Source: CALKZN01 sp050633785
GTDB lineage: Bacteria > Pseudomonadota > Gammaproteobacteria > Arenicellales > Arenicellaceae
DNA length: 64,000 nucleotides
Direction of reading: 5' to 3'
Assembly: GCA_050633785.1 (NCBI GenBank)
Contig: JBOEHE010000046.1
Span: forward strand, 79,118 to 143,117
Shown: positions 16,019 to 25,002 of the stretch, piece by piece
Layout: each line of letters starts with the position of its first letter
Position numbering within the stretch: the stretch's first letter is position 1
Program-made: the position numbers and the translations under genes
The notes under the pieces: generated by a model
The model's input: the letters and a program-made list of their open reading frames with translations, nothing else
Databases searched by the model: none
What the model was told of the DNA's origin: nothing

Positions 16019-16372
16019 ATGGAATCAAAAGATATTCGACCTTTCATTCCAGCCATAGAACTTGAGAGGTCAAGGTCATTCTATCAGGCTCTAGGGTTCA
16101 CCAGCGACAGTGCAACGGCTGATATGATTATTATGAGTAATGGCGTCTGTACGTTTTTCCTTTATCAACACAACAAAGGCAAATTAGACAACGATACAAT
16201 GTTTCAACTTGTCGTTCCAAATATCGAAACAGCACTTTGCTCAATTGAGAACATTACAGTCTTTGACGTTAAATATGAACCCATCAAAGAAGAACCCTGG
16301 GGTAAAGTGATTTATCTCTGGGGTCCGTCTGGTGAAATGTGGCATATCACAGAACTCGCGTCCAACTCATGA
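16019..16372 (+). CDS. VOC (glyoxalase/bleomycin-resistance-like) family protein
   Basis: The 117-residue single-domain protein has the VOC pattern: IRPFIPAIELERSRSFYQALGF at the start and EPWGKVIYLWGPSGEMWHITE at the end, where the metal-binding glutamate is usually found. The fold binds metal-dependent or ligand-sequestering sites; function is open. It is transcribed opposite to the cassette-like genes. Its stop overlaps the stop of the convergent oxidoreductase gene by six bases in the palindrome TCATGA, used as Ser-stop on both strands. No strong ribosome binding site precedes ATG 16019. Confidence 0.8.
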   Translation: MESKDIRPFIPAIELERSRSFYQALGFTSDSATADMIIMSNGVCTFFLYQHNKGKLDNDTMFQLVVPNIETALCSIENITVFDVKYEPIKEEPWGKVIYLWGPSGEMWHITELASNS

Positions 16373-17587
16373 GTATCTAGCCAGCCATTTTACACAGCGC
16401 TGCCGATCTCGTTTTTCATAAAGACGCAGAGCGGCTTCAGGATCAAGCATCGTTTGGTTTTCGGCATCGTCTGCCAATGCTGATATTTGCATGGTATACC
16501 AGGCTGTTATCCCACCTCGCGGGGGGGAATCAAACCGTGGGAACTCAGGGTCGCTGTCTTCACCCGCTAACCAGGCATTAGCCAGATTGGGGTTCAAAAC
16601 CATTGACCGAGCCAGACTGATCATATCTGCTGCTCCTGAGCTTATCGCATCAATAGCTTGTTCCTGCTTTTCGAAACCTCCAGTGAGCATAATTGGGATG
16701 TCTGCAATTCCTTTAGCGCTTCGCGCAAAGTCAATAAAGTAAGGCCCTGTTTTTGATGAAGAATCGGAACTTGATTTTGCTCCTGGAAAATACGTTCCAC
16801 CACTGACATCAATTAAATCTATCGATGTTTGATCGAGAAGACGCACGACTTCTAAAGCATCATTTTCAGTCAAACCTCCTTCAAGTTTGTCTGTGGAGTT
16901 AATCTTAATTCCGATTGGAAAAGCTGGGCCAACTGCTTGCCGTATTTCGTTTATCACTTTATTCACAATATTAAACCGTGCTTCGATTGAACCTCCATAC
17001 TGATCAGTTCGACGGTTAAATAGTGGTGAAAGAAATTGACTCAATAAAAAACCATGTCCCGCATGAATCTGAACACCACCAAATCCACAAGTTTTCGCAA
17101 GTGTTGCGGCTTTGGCGTACATTCCTGGCAATTGCTGAATATCGTCAATTGACATACCCTCACATTGCAAGCCATCAATGTTGATAGCGGATGGTCCCTT
17201 AGGTTTGCTGATGGGTATATGTGACAGGGCCCCAGCATGTCCAAGCTGGGGCCATAAGTGTGCTCCTTGAATCATACCTCGACTGGCCAAGACCCGTAGC
17301 GCCTTAAGGTTGGACTTTTCACCCAATACCAGATTACCAGGTTTTTCTGGATAATAAGCACTGGTCTGCACTTCACCAATCAGTGACAAGGCAACACCTC
17401 CCTCTGCCCACCGTTCATAAAGTCGAATTTGAGATTCACTGGGGTTACCCTCTCCATCCCCAAGCGAATCAGACATGGCTGATTTTGTCAGTCGATTTTT
17501 AAGAATGACCCCACAAGGAAGTTCCAGTGATTGTCCAAGAATGTTTCGAGGAGTTAAGCTTTCGTCAATTAGCGTTTTTGTTGTCAT
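16367..17587 (-). CDS. NADH:flavin oxidoreductase, old yellow enzyme family
   Basis: The 406-residue protein is an FMN-binding TIM barrel of the old yellow enzyme family. The hallmark GGVQIHAGHGFLLSQFLSPL followed by NRRTDQYGGSIEARF lies near residues 170-205, and LTGGF with ISLARSMVLNPNL supplies the C-terminal phosphate-binding loop. The N-terminal LKNRLTKSAMSD is also typical. Such enzymes reduce activated alkenes, quinones or nitro compounds with NAD(P)H in the cytoplasm. An operator-like sequence shared with the neighbouring arsR gene lies just upstream, so repression by that regulator is likely. The substrate is unknown. Confidence 0.92.
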   Translation of the reverse strand: MTTKTLIDESLTPRNILGQSLELPCGVILKNRLTKSAMSDSLGDGEGNPSESQIRLYERWAEGGVALSLIGEVQTSAYYPEKPGNLVLGEKSNLKALRVLASRGMIQGAHLWPQLGHAGALSHIPISKPKGPSAINIDGLQCEGMSIDDIQQLPGMYAKAATLAKTCGFGGVQIHAGHGFLLSQFLSPLFNRRTDQYGGSIEARFNIVNKVINEIRQAVGPAFPIGIKINSTDKLEGGLTENDALEVVRLLDQTSIDLIDVSGGTYFPGAKSSSDSSSKTGPYFIDFARSAKGIADIPIMLTGGFEKQEQAIDAISSGAADMISLARSMVLNPNLANAWLAGEDSDPEFPRFDSPPRGGITAWYTMQISALADDAENQTMLDPEAALRLYEKRDRQRCVKWLARYS

Positions 17588-17603
17588 CTGATTACTCCAT
17601 AGA

Positions 17604-17627
17604 TATATTTGTATATTTCGATATATA
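17604..17627. promoter_or_regulatory. Candidate ArsR operator upstream of the oxidoreductase gene
   Basis: The segment contains GTATATTTCGAT (17611-17622) inside a larger imperfect palindrome beginning and ending in TATAT/ATATA. The same 12 bases occur, on the other strand, directly upstream of the arsR gene. It lies about 25-35 bases before the oxidoreductase start, a suitable place for repression. Confidence 0.6.
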
Positions 17628-17678
17628 GAACCATTTATGTTAGAGTTTATTTAATTTAACACTCATCAAGTTTTATAG

Positions 17679-17981
17679 TTATAAAATTTCTTTCTGAACT
17701 GCAGCCAGAAAAGCTTTTATAGCTTCTTCATTACGACTGTAGAAAGTCCATTGGCCATGACGGTCAGAATCAACCAGACCAGCTTCTTTCAACAAACTCA
17801 TATAGTTTGAGATAGTCGATTGCGATAAGCCTGCCTTTTCCTGAATGTAAGCAACGCAGACTCCTTCTAATTCAGCGTGTTCTGGCAATGCCGGTGGAAA
17901 GTTGGAACGGTCCCTTAACCAGCTGATAATATTGCGCCTGGTTGGGTTGTTGAGGGCGTTTATTGCTTTTTCCAAATTCAT
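17679..17981 (-). CDS. ArsR-family transcriptional regulator
   Basis: The 100-residue protein is a single winged helix: ALNNPTRRNIISWLRDR (helix 1), VAYIQEKAGLSQSTISNYMSLLKEAGLV (recognition helix) and GQWTFYSRNEEAIKAFL (wing and C-terminal helix). The metal-binding ELCVCDL motif of ArsR proper is absent. A single cysteine at residue 42 (EGVCVAYI) precedes the recognition helix and could sense electrophiles, which would suit an adjacent old yellow enzyme; that is speculation. The start codon lies two bases from its candidate operator, so autoregulation is likely. Confidence 0.88.
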   Translation of the reverse strand: MNLEKAINALNNPTRRNIISWLRDRSNFPPALPEHAELEGVCVAYIQEKAGLSQSTISNYMSLLKEAGLVDSDRHGQWTFYSRNEEAIKAFLAAVQKEIL

Positions 17982-17983
17982 AA

Positions 17984-18004
17984 ATCGAAATATACCGATA
18001 TACA
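17984..18004. promoter_or_regulatory. Candidate ArsR operator, autoregulatory copy
   Basis: On the minus strand the sequence TGTATATCGGTATATTTCGAT contains the 12-base GTATATTTCGAT shared with the site at 17611-17622. It also has an internal near-palindrome ATATCGGTATAT. It sits immediately upstream of the arsR start. Confidence 0.6.
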
Positions 18005-18240
18005 GTTGTTAATGTCAAGCTTAACGTTCTCACAATGAGACTATACAAATTCACTAACTGCTTAAATCTGAGAAACACTGTCTAAATCCCAAGCAAGTGA
18101 CATCAGGGGTCTACTTGTTCATGTTCCAAAGGCAAACGAGCCGTGTATAGGCAAAAGTCAGGTACAAAGATATACTCTTAGCATTAGACTATCGCTACAC
18201 TCATACACCAACAACAGCAGATGAAATAGAGGTCAGGACA

Positions 18241-18624
18241 ATGACTATCGATTTAGAACTCAACAAAAATAACGCGATTTCTTTCTATAAAATGGCCTAC
18301 GAAGGTAGTCCGGTAGAAGCAATAGAGAAATACGTTGGCAATGATTATATTCAACACAACCCTCTGGTAGGCGATGGAAAACAACCTTTTATTGACTATT
18401 TCCAGAAAATGGCTGCTGAGTATCCGAATAAAAGCATTGAGTTTGTCCGTGCTATAGCCGAAGGTAATCTGGTTGCCTTGCATACTCACCAGGTCTGGCC
18501 TGATGGTGATGAGTATGTGACGATGGACTTTTTCCGATTTGATGACAATGGAAAAATTGTTGAGCACTGGGATACCATTCAACAAATTCCCGAAGAATCC
18601 GCTCATGAAAACACCATGTATTAA
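18241..18624 (+). CDS. SnoaL-like / NTF2-fold protein
   Basis: The 127-residue protein has the NTF2-like SnoaL pattern: an initial helix NAISFYKMAYEGSPVEAIEKYV, then DYIQHNPLVGDGKQPFIDYF, and the ending DFFRFDDNGKIVEHWDTIQQIP, which is conserved in the predicted SnoaL-like aldol condensation group. Most members have no proven activity. The start ATG follows AGAGGTCAGGAC. It is divergent from the arsR gene across 259 bases and may share its control, but no operator copy was seen closer to this gene. Cytosolic. Confidence 0.85.
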   Translation: MTIDLELNKNNAISFYKMAYEGSPVEAIEKYVGNDYIQHNPLVGDGKQPFIDYFQKMAAEYPNKSIEFVRAIAEGNLVALHTHQVWPDGDEYVTMDFFRFDDNGKIVEHWDTIQQIPEESAHENTMY

Positions 18625-18675
18625 ACGAATTCATCAGCGCAGCAACTCTGCAAGTCATGCTTCGAAGTCGACTTT

Positions 18676-18702
18676 CTGAGGTTCGCACAACAGGAACCTC
18701 AG
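18676..18702. repeat. Hairpin between convergent snoaL-like and purU genes
   Basis: CTGAGGTTC and GAACCTCAG form a perfect nine-base stem around a nine-base loop, in the 109-base gap between two convergent stops. There is no clean T-run on either strand, so it may be a weak bidirectional terminator. Confidence 0.5.
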
Positions 18703-18733
18703 CAACTGTTTATATCAAACCGGATGAAGCTGT

Positions 18734-19606
18734 TTATAGAATAACCGTTTTAGTGCCATTCAAAAATACCCTGCCCTCGCAATGCAACTTCAGAGCTTTG
18801 GCCAGTGTCAACCGTTCGATATCTCGACCTTTGGCCACCAGCTTCTCAGCAGTGTCTGAATGGTCGGCTTCTGCAAAACCCTGAGAAATGATTGGCCCTT
18901 CATCAAGATCCTCACTGACATAATGCGCAGTTGCTCCAACCAGTTTCACGCCTTTATCAAATGCCTGATGATAAGGTTTTGCCCCTTTGAAACCAGGCAA
19001 TAAAGAGTGATGGATATTAATTGCCTTGCCTTGCAAGTTCTTGCACATATCATCCGATAACACCTGCATATAACGAGCCAGAACGACCAGATCCGCATCG
19101 ACATCTTGCACCACTTGCCAGACCTTTGCTTCCTGATGCGCCTTAGTGTCAGCTGTGATCGGAAAATGGTGATAAGGAATGCGATGCCAATCAGCCAGAG
19201 GTTTTAAGTCAGGGTGATTGGAGATAATCGCGGGTATCTCGACATTTAACTCTTGCGTTCGGTAACGGTGCAACAGATCTTCCAGACAGTGATCAAACTT
19301 GGAAACCATCAACACCAACCGCTCTTTATAGGATGACTCTCGAATTTTCCAACTCATATCGAACTTTTGTGCCTCAGTTGAAAAATTCTGACGAACCGTC
19401 TCAATATCCAGTACATCACCCCCATTAGACTTAAATTCAGCTCTGATAAAAAAACAGCCGCTGCTGGTATCATCATAGGAATTAATTTCGATAATGTAGC
19501 AACTGTTATCAAATAAAAAGCTAGTCACTACATTCACGGTTCCCAGCAAGCTGGGACAGGTTGCGGTGAGAATATACGTTTGTTCACTGTTAACGGCTTG
19601 GGTCAT
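18734..19606 (-). CDS. purU: PurU, formyltetrahydrofolate deformylase
   Basis: The 290-residue protein has an N-terminal ACT domain (about 8-90, YILTATCPSLLGTVNVVTSFL) and a C-terminal formyl-transferase domain. The latter carries ARYMQVLSDDMC, the catalytic INIHHSLLPGFKGAKPYHQA with its histidine, and ATAHYVSEDLDEGPIISQ. It hydrolyses 10-formyl-THF to THF and formate. It is the last gene of the sarcosine operon, 51 bases after soxG. There it can dispose of one-carbon units released by sarcosine oxidation. Length and motifs are normal for PurU. Confidence 0.96.
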   Translation of the reverse strand: MTQAVNSEQTYILTATCPSLLGTVNVVTSFLFDNSCYIIEINSYDDTSSGCFFIRAEFKSNGGDVLDIETVRQNFSTEAQKFDMSWKIRESSYKERLVLMVSKFDHCLEDLLHRYRTQELNVEIPAIISNHPDLKPLADWHRIPYHHFPITADTKAHQEAKVWQVVQDVDADLVVLARYMQVLSDDMCKNLQGKAINIHHSLLPGFKGAKPYHQAFDKGVKLVGATAHYVSEDLDEGPIISQGFAEADHSDTAEKLVAKGRDIERLTLAKALKLHCEGRVFLNGTKTVIL

Positions 19607-19657
19607 AAGGCAAAAAGTTTACTTCTTAATTTTGTCGGTAATGGCTTAGTTGATACT

Positions 19658-20332
19658 TCAATCTTGGACAATCAGTCCATATTCTTCACATGCACGCTGC
19701 AACCATAGCCACAGATAGTCAGAAAAAGTACGGCGAATAATCAGCTCCCAAGTCGTGTCACTTTTGCGACAGATGATGGCCTGTGATTTAGCCATAACGC
19801 TGGTGACTACTTTCGCCACTGGGAAATTATGATCACTGACATCATACGGTGTCGATTTCATCAATACCTCACGAGCATGCTCCCCACTGAGTGTCAGCAC
19901 AGTCTGCCCCCCTGAAACATTGACTATCGAAAAGTGCCCTGACATTGCGCTACGCAGTTCCTGTTCAAGGCTGAAAGCACGTTCACCAGGACACACGACC
20001 AGCCATTCATCGGGTGAAATCCAATAAATCGATATCTCTTCCGAGCGCGCACTTTGCAGTGTCGAAGGCAACTCAACCCCCAGAACACTTTTGAACGCTG
20101 AACTGATTTGCTTGTCATCCGCATTGGCACGAATGGCCAGATGCCCCAGCAACTTACCTTCCTGCACACTGACACTGCTGTCAGAAACAACCGTCTTTTG
20201 CGCCAATGCTGCAAAATTCGCATGAAATAAGGGGCTTTGCGCCAGACTTTCAGCCTCTGCACCGGCAGGTAACTGGTTCATAACAGCCACAGAAGCTGTT
20301 GAGGTGTGTTTTTCGTGTGTAGCATCAGACAT
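19658..20332 (-). CDS. soxG: SoxG, sarcosine oxidase gamma subunit
   Basis: I place the start at ATG 20332, not the longer frame from 20575, because AGGAG lies just upstream and the protein then begins MSDATHEKHTSTASVAV. The 224-residue product shows the gamma-subunit pattern EEISIYWISPDEWLVVCPGE and DVSGGQTVLTLSGEHAREVL-like (here NVSGGQTVLTL), with the ending RTFSDYLWLWLQRACEEYG. It is the small structural subunit of heterotetrameric sarcosine oxidase. Its start overlaps the end of soxA by eight bases, indicating translational coupling. Confidence 0.94.
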   Translation of the reverse strand: MSDATHEKHTSTASVAVMNQLPAGAEAESLAQSPLFHANFAALAQKTVVSDSSVSVQEGKLLGHLAIRANADDKQISSAFKSVLGVELPSTLQSARSEEISIYWISPDEWLVVCPGERAFSLEQELRSAMSGHFSIVNVSGGQTVLTLSGEHAREVLMKSTPYDVSDHNFPVAKVVTSVMAKSQAIICRKSDTTWELIIRRTFSDYLWLWLQRACEEYGLIVQD

Positions 20333-23300
20333 TTTGACGTTCTCCTTTAGGATCCAGAAAGATATAGCTGCAAATTTCTGCTTCAATGACAGAACCATCG
20401 GGTTGCGGGTAGTAGACCGTATCACCTGTGCGGTCAATACCGCCTTTGATATAGCCCATGGCAATACTATGGCCCAGATTAGCACTCCAGTAGCTGGATG
20501 TGATATGCCCCAGCATATCCATTGGAATCGGTTGATTCGGATCATTAACGGCTTGTGAGCCTTCAGGAATAACAACCTTAGGATCTTTGGTTTTCAACCC
20601 CACCAATTGTTTACGGTTTTCACGCACGCAATCTTCTCGAGCCATGCCCCTTTTACCGATAAAACTGAACGGTTTTTTCATAGATACCGCCCAACCCATA
20701 TTCAAATCATAGGGATGAACTGAACCATCGGTATCCTGACCAGCAATAATAAAACCTTTTTCTGCCCGCAGAACGTGCATACTTTCAGTGCCATATGGTG
20801 TCAGATTGTATTTTTCACCGTGTTCAAACATCTTGGTCCAGATATGCATGCCATAATTGGCTTGCACATTGACCTCATAGGAAAGCTCACCCGTAAATGA
20901 AATTCGAAACACCCGTGCTGGAACACCAGCAACAGTACATTCACGCCAGTCCATATACTTGAACGACTCATTATCCAACTCGATATCATCCACCAATTCC
21001 GACAATAGCTTACGGCTGTTCGGCCCAGAAATGGTCGTGGTTGCCCAATGGTCAGTCACTGTATTGAAATAGACCTGCAGCTCAGACCACTCCGTCTGAT
21101 GATAGAGTTCAAGCCATTCCAACACACGCGCAGCACCACCTGTTGTAGTCGTCATCAGAAAATGGTCATCGGCCAGACAGGCAGTCACGCCATCATCAAA
21201 CACCATACCGTCTTCACCGCACATCAGACCATAACGACATTTACCCACGGCTAATTTTTCCCAGGCATTGCTATAGACGCGCCCCAGAAACTCTCTGGCA
21301 TCTTTGCCCTGGATATCTATTTTTCCTAAAGTAGATGCATCCAGAATACCAACACTATCACGCACTGCGAGACATTCACGGTCAAGTGCTTGTTGCATGG
21401 TTTCGCCCTTGCGAGGGAAATACCAGGCCCGCTTCCACTGACCAACATCTTCAAATAAGGCACCATTATTAACATGCCATTGATGCATTGCGGTGTAACG
21501 CTCTGGATCAAATAAATCACCACAATGGCGTCCGACAATAGCGCCGAAAGTAATCGGCGTATAGTTAGGGCGGAAAATTGTGGTTCCGGTCTGTTCAATA
21601 GATTTGTTTAATGACTTGGCGGCGATAGCCATACCATTGATATTGCCCAATTTGCCTTGATCGGTTCCAAAGCCCAGCGCGGTATAGCGTTTGACATGCT
21701 CAATCGATTCAAAACCTTCACGGGTCGCCATTTCCACCCCAGACGCTGTCACATCATTCTGCATATCAATGAATTTTTTCGGCGCTCGGCTAGTCGTTTT
21801 TTGATGAGGTACCTCAAACAAGGGCATCGCCAGCTCTTCAGCAACCGACACTGTTTCAAATTCAATTGATCTGGTTTCTTTATAACCGGCTTTAACTGCG
21901 GCTTGATTACCAGTGGCAAAGCCTTCTGTGAGACAAGCCTGCAGAGAATAATGCCCGTTGATTCCACCGGCAGTCAGTTGCTGTTGATGTGTTTCTCCAG
22001 GGACAAAACCCAGAACATCTTCATTCCAAATGGGTTTACTGCCCGTGTGACAGGATAGATGCACTGCTGGACTCCAGCCACCAGAACTGGCAATTGTGTC
22101 ACAGACAATCAGCTGATCACCACCAACAACTTTCTGCCCAGTGGCATCTATCGGTGCAACCAACGCACCTTTAACTCGTTTGCTGCCCTTTACATCTATC
22201 ACCGCTGAGCCGTTGATAACACGAATGCCCAGCTTACGAACCATAGCTACCTGTTCGCCTTGAGGATTCGCGCGAGTATCAACCACAGCAACCACTTTTC
22301 GGCCGGTATTGAACCAATCGATGGCGGTCTGGTAAGCATAATCATTGGTGGTCATCAAGACCAGGTTATCTCCAGGAACAACGGCATAGCGATTAATATA
22401 GGTTGAGACTGCTGAGGCCAGCATGACACCTGGGATGTCATTGTTGGCAAACACCAGTGGCCGCTCGTGTGCGCCCGTGGCCAAAACCACCCAGCTCGCA
22501 CGAACTCGATGCATACGCTGTCTGGCAGAATTTTGTGGGGCGAGGTCAGCAATATGATCGGTGCAGCGTTCATGAATCGTCAGAAAATTGTGATCATGAT
22601 AGCCATTGACCGTCGAACGAGGCAATGCAACTACATTAGAGCTTGCATTCAACTCGGCAATGGTATTTTCTACCCATGTTTGCGCTGGCTGACCATCAAT
22701 CAACTCAGTGCTGTGCAGCAATGAACCACCAAATTCGGCTTGTTCATCGGCAATAATGACTCGCGCGCCGGTGCGAGCAGCAGCCAAGGCTGCAGACAGA
22801 CCTGTTGGACCCGCTCCTACCACCAGAACATCACAGTGGCGGTGGATATGTTCATACGTATCCGGATCGTTCTCTGTCGAACTACGGCCAAAACCTGCCG
22901 CTTTACGGATAAACTTCTCATAGGTCTTCCACATCGACTGTGGGTACATAAAGGTTTTATAGTAAAAGCCCGGTGTCATCAAACTGCCGCCAACCTTCCC
23001 CAGATATCCCATCAAATCAATATTTTCATTAGGCCAGCCATTGGTCGCCTGACACACCAGGCCTTCAAACAATTCCTGCTGCGTAGCTCGCACATTCGGC
23101 ACTTGAGTGGCTTCTGTTGCGCCCAGTTGCAGGATGGCATTAGGCTCATCTGCTCCTGCGGCAATAATTCCTCTGGGACGACTGTATTTAAAACTGCGGC
23201 CGATAATATCAACACCATTCGCTAACAAAGCTGAAGCAACGGTATCGCCCGAAAACCCTGTGTATGATTTTCCACTATAGCTGAATGACACGCGTTTGCT

Positions 23301-23366
23301 GCGATCAATTCGCTCATTGCCCGGGTTTGGACTCAGACGGTTTTTTTCCTGATTAGAATGATTCAT
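20325..23366 (-). CDS. soxA: SoxA, sarcosine oxidase alpha subunit
   Basis: The product has about 1013 residues. It contains an N-terminal ferredoxin-like domain, a Rossmann dinucleotide-binding region (CDVLVVGAGPTGLSAALAAA near 180-200), and a C-terminal GcvT-like THF-binding half from about 610. The alpha subunit binds NAD and passes the methyl carbon of sarcosine to THF, forming 5,10-methylene-THF. ATG 23366 has GAGG six bases upstream; a GTG at 23378 overlapping the soxD stop is an alternative adding four residues. Length, order and motifs match heterotetrameric enzymes. Confidence 0.97.
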   Translation of the reverse strand: MNHSNQEKNRLSPNPGNERIDRSKRVSFSYSGKSYTGFSGDTVASALLANGVDIIGRSFKYSRPRGIIAAGADEPNAILQLGATEATQVPNVRATQQELFEGLVCQATNGWPNENIDLMGYLGKVGGSLMTPGFYYKTFMYPQSMWKTYEKFIRKAAGFGRSSTENDPDTYEHIHRHCDVLVVGAGPTGLSAALAAARTGARVIIADEQAEFGGSLLHSTELIDGQPAQTWVENTIAELNASSNVVALPRSTVNGYHDHNFLTIHERCTDHIADLAPQNSARQRMHRVRASWVVLATGAHERPLVFANNDIPGVMLASAVSTYINRYAVVPGDNLVLMTTNDYAYQTAIDWFNTGRKVVAVVDTRANPQGEQVAMVRKLGIRVINGSAVIDVKGSKRVKGALVAPIDATGQKVVGGDQLIVCDTIASSGGWSPAVHLSCHTGSKPIWNEDVLGFVPGETHQQQLTAGGINGHYSLQACLTEGFATGNQAAVKAGYKETRSIEFETVSVAEELAMPLFEVPHQKTTSRAPKKFIDMQNDVTASGVEMATREGFESIEHVKRYTALGFGTDQGKLGNINGMAIAAKSLNKSIEQTGTTIFRPNYTPITFGAIVGRHCGDLFDPERYTAMHQWHVNNGALFEDVGQWKRAWYFPRKGETMQQALDRECLAVRDSVGILDASTLGKIDIQGKDAREFLGRVYSNAWEKLAVGKCRYGLMCGEDGMVFDDGVTACLADDHFLMTTTTGGAARVLEWLELYHQTEWSELQVYFNTVTDHWATTTISGPNSRKLLSELVDDIELDNESFKYMDWRECTVAGVPARVFRISFTGELSYEVNVQANYGMHIWTKMFEHGEKYNLTPYGTESMHVLRAEKGFIIAGQDTDGSVHPYDLNMGWAVSMKKPFSFIGKRGMAREDCVRENRKQLVGLKTKDPKVVIPEGSQAVNDPNQPIPMDMLGHITSSYWSANLGHSIAMGYIKGGIDRTGDTVYYPQPDGSVIEAEICSYIFLDPKGERQNV

Positions 23367-23374
23367 TGATAACC

Positions 23375-23656
23375 TCACTCAACAACGGTGGGCTGCTCAC
23401 CCACTTTATAGGTTTCTTTAATTTCATAGGTCATTGTATCGCGAGTGATATTAAAAAACTTGCGACAACCGACAGCATGAACCCATAGCTCATGATGCAG
23501 ACCACGCGGATTTTTACGGAAATATAAAAACTCGGCCCATTGTTCATCACTTAAGGAATCTGGATCTAAGGGTCGGGCGATATGGGCCTGACCTGAGGCG
23601 TGAAACTCTTCTTCTTCGCGGTACTCCTGACAATGAGGGCAGTAGATATAAAACAT
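23375..23656 (-). CDS. soxD: SoxD, sarcosine oxidase delta subunit
   Basis: The 93-residue protein has the delta-subunit zinc site, with C6-P-H-C9 near the N-terminus and a further HAVGCRKFF cysteine near residue 63. It also carries the conserved EWAEFLYFRKNPRGLHHELW-type central stretch (here QWAEFLYFRKNPRGLHHELW). It bridges the alpha and beta subunits. It lies 12 bases after soxB and directly before soxA. Length is typical. Confidence 0.96.
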   Translation of the reverse strand: MFYIYCPHCQEYREEEEFHASGQAHIARPLDPDSLSDEQWAEFLYFRKNPRGLHHELWVHAVGCRKFFNITRDTMTYEIKETYKVGEQPTVVE

Positions 23657-23668
23657 GATTTACCTCCT

Positions 23669-24922
23669 TTAATGCGCGACGCCAGCAGCGCCATGTTCGT
23701 CAATAAGAGCCCCGTTGTTAAAACGAAACATCGAGAAAGGTTCTGCCAAAGCATGCATTTCACCTTTAGCCAGCGAAGCGGCAAAGACTTCGCCAGAGCC
23801 TGGAGTCGCCTTAAAACCACCTGTGCCCCAACCGCAATTAAAAAACAGGTTTTCTACCGGTGTTTTGGAAATGATTGGACAGGCGTCAGGACAAGTATCA
23901 ACGATTCCTCCCCATTGCCGATTCATCCGCACCCGACTGAACAATGGGAACAACTCAACAATGGCTTGTATTGTGTGTTCTACGACCGAATATGAGCCTC
24001 GCTGACCATAGCCAAGATAGCCATCAATACCAGCACCGATCACCAAATCGCCTTTATCCGACTGCGAGACATAACCATGCACATGATTTGACATGACAAC
24101 CGTATCAAGAACCGGTTTTATTGGTTCAGACACCAATGCTTGCAGAGGGTGTGATTCCAACGGCAATTCAAAGCCCGCCATCTTAGCCAACACGCTGGAA
24201 TTACCTGCAACCACACAACCTACTCTATCAGCCTTGATAGCACCGTGTTGTCTGGTTTCAACGCCAACGGCAGTTCCATCTTCAATTAACAGATCAACCA
24301 CTTCACACTGTTGGATCAAATCGACACCAAGAGCATCCGCCGCACGGGCATAACCCCAGGCAACCGCATCATGTCGGGCAACGCCTGCGCGTGGTTGCCA
24401 GGAAGCTCCCATTACCGGATAACGCGTGTTAGCCGAACAATCCATAATGGGTACAATTTCCTGGACCTGCTGTGTGTCCAATACTTCCCCATCAATGCCA
24501 TTCAAACGATTCGCATTCACCCGGCGTTCGATATCACGCATGTCCTGTAGAGTGTGTCCCAGATTCAAAACACCGCGCTGCGAAAACATGACGTTGTAGT
24601 TCAGGTCCTGCGACAGACCTTCCCACAGTTTCATGGCATGTTCATACAAATGCGCTGCTTCATCCCAAAGATAATTGGATCTGACAATCGTAGTGTTACG
24701 GGCAGTATTCCCTCCACCCAAATAACCTTTCTCAATCACCGCCACGTTGGTAACACCATAGCGTTTGGCCAGATAATAGGCCGTCGCCAGGCCATGACCG
24801 CCACCACCAACGATAATGACATCGTATTTCTTCTTAGGCTTGGGATTACGCCATACCCGTTGCCAGTTTTCCTGATGGCTCAAGGCATGTTTTATCAGCC
24901 CGAATCCTGAATACTTTTGCAT
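23669..24922 (-). CDS. soxB: SoxB, sarcosine oxidase beta subunit
   Basis: The 417-residue flavoprotein has an FAD-binding motif KYDVIIVGGGGHGLATAYYL at about residues 32-51. The beta-subunit segments RNTTIVRSNYLWDEAAHLYEH and HPLQALVSEPIKPVLD follow, and the C-terminal WGTGGFKATPGSGEVFA contains the second flavin contact. This subunit oxidises sarcosine at a non-covalent FAD and transfers electrons to FMN and oxygen, giving glycine and hydrogen peroxide. It is the first sox gene, 80 bases after sdaA. Confidence 0.97.
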   Translation of the reverse strand: MQKYSGFGLIKHALSHQENWQRVWRNPKPKKKYDVIIVGGGGHGLATAYYLAKRYGVTNVAVIEKGYLGGGNTARNTTIVRSNYLWDEAAHLYEHAMKLWEGLSQDLNYNVMFSQRGVLNLGHTLQDMRDIERRVNANRLNGIDGEVLDTQQVQEIVPIMDCSANTRYPVMGASWQPRAGVARHDAVAWGYARAADALGVDLIQQCEVVDLLIEDGTAVGVETRQHGAIKADRVGCVVAGNSSVLAKMAGFELPLESHPLQALVSEPIKPVLDTVVMSNHVHGYVSQSDKGDLVIGAGIDGYLGYGQRGSYSVVEHTIQAIVELFPLFSRVRMNRQWGGIVDTCPDACPIISKTPVENLFFNCGWGTGGFKATPGSGEVFAASLAKGEMHALAEPFSMFRFNNGALIDEHGAAGVAH

Positions 24923-25002
24923 ATTACTGCCCTCTTTCTAATCTATTCATTATTATCATTATCAACATCAGTATGACGATAATTGAGAAATACGGTTCAT
25001 GT

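Noticed and set aside
15859..16056. Minus-strand 65-codon frame before the VOC gene
   Set aside because: It overlaps the VOC gene start antisense, is AT-driven, and shows no signal or motif.
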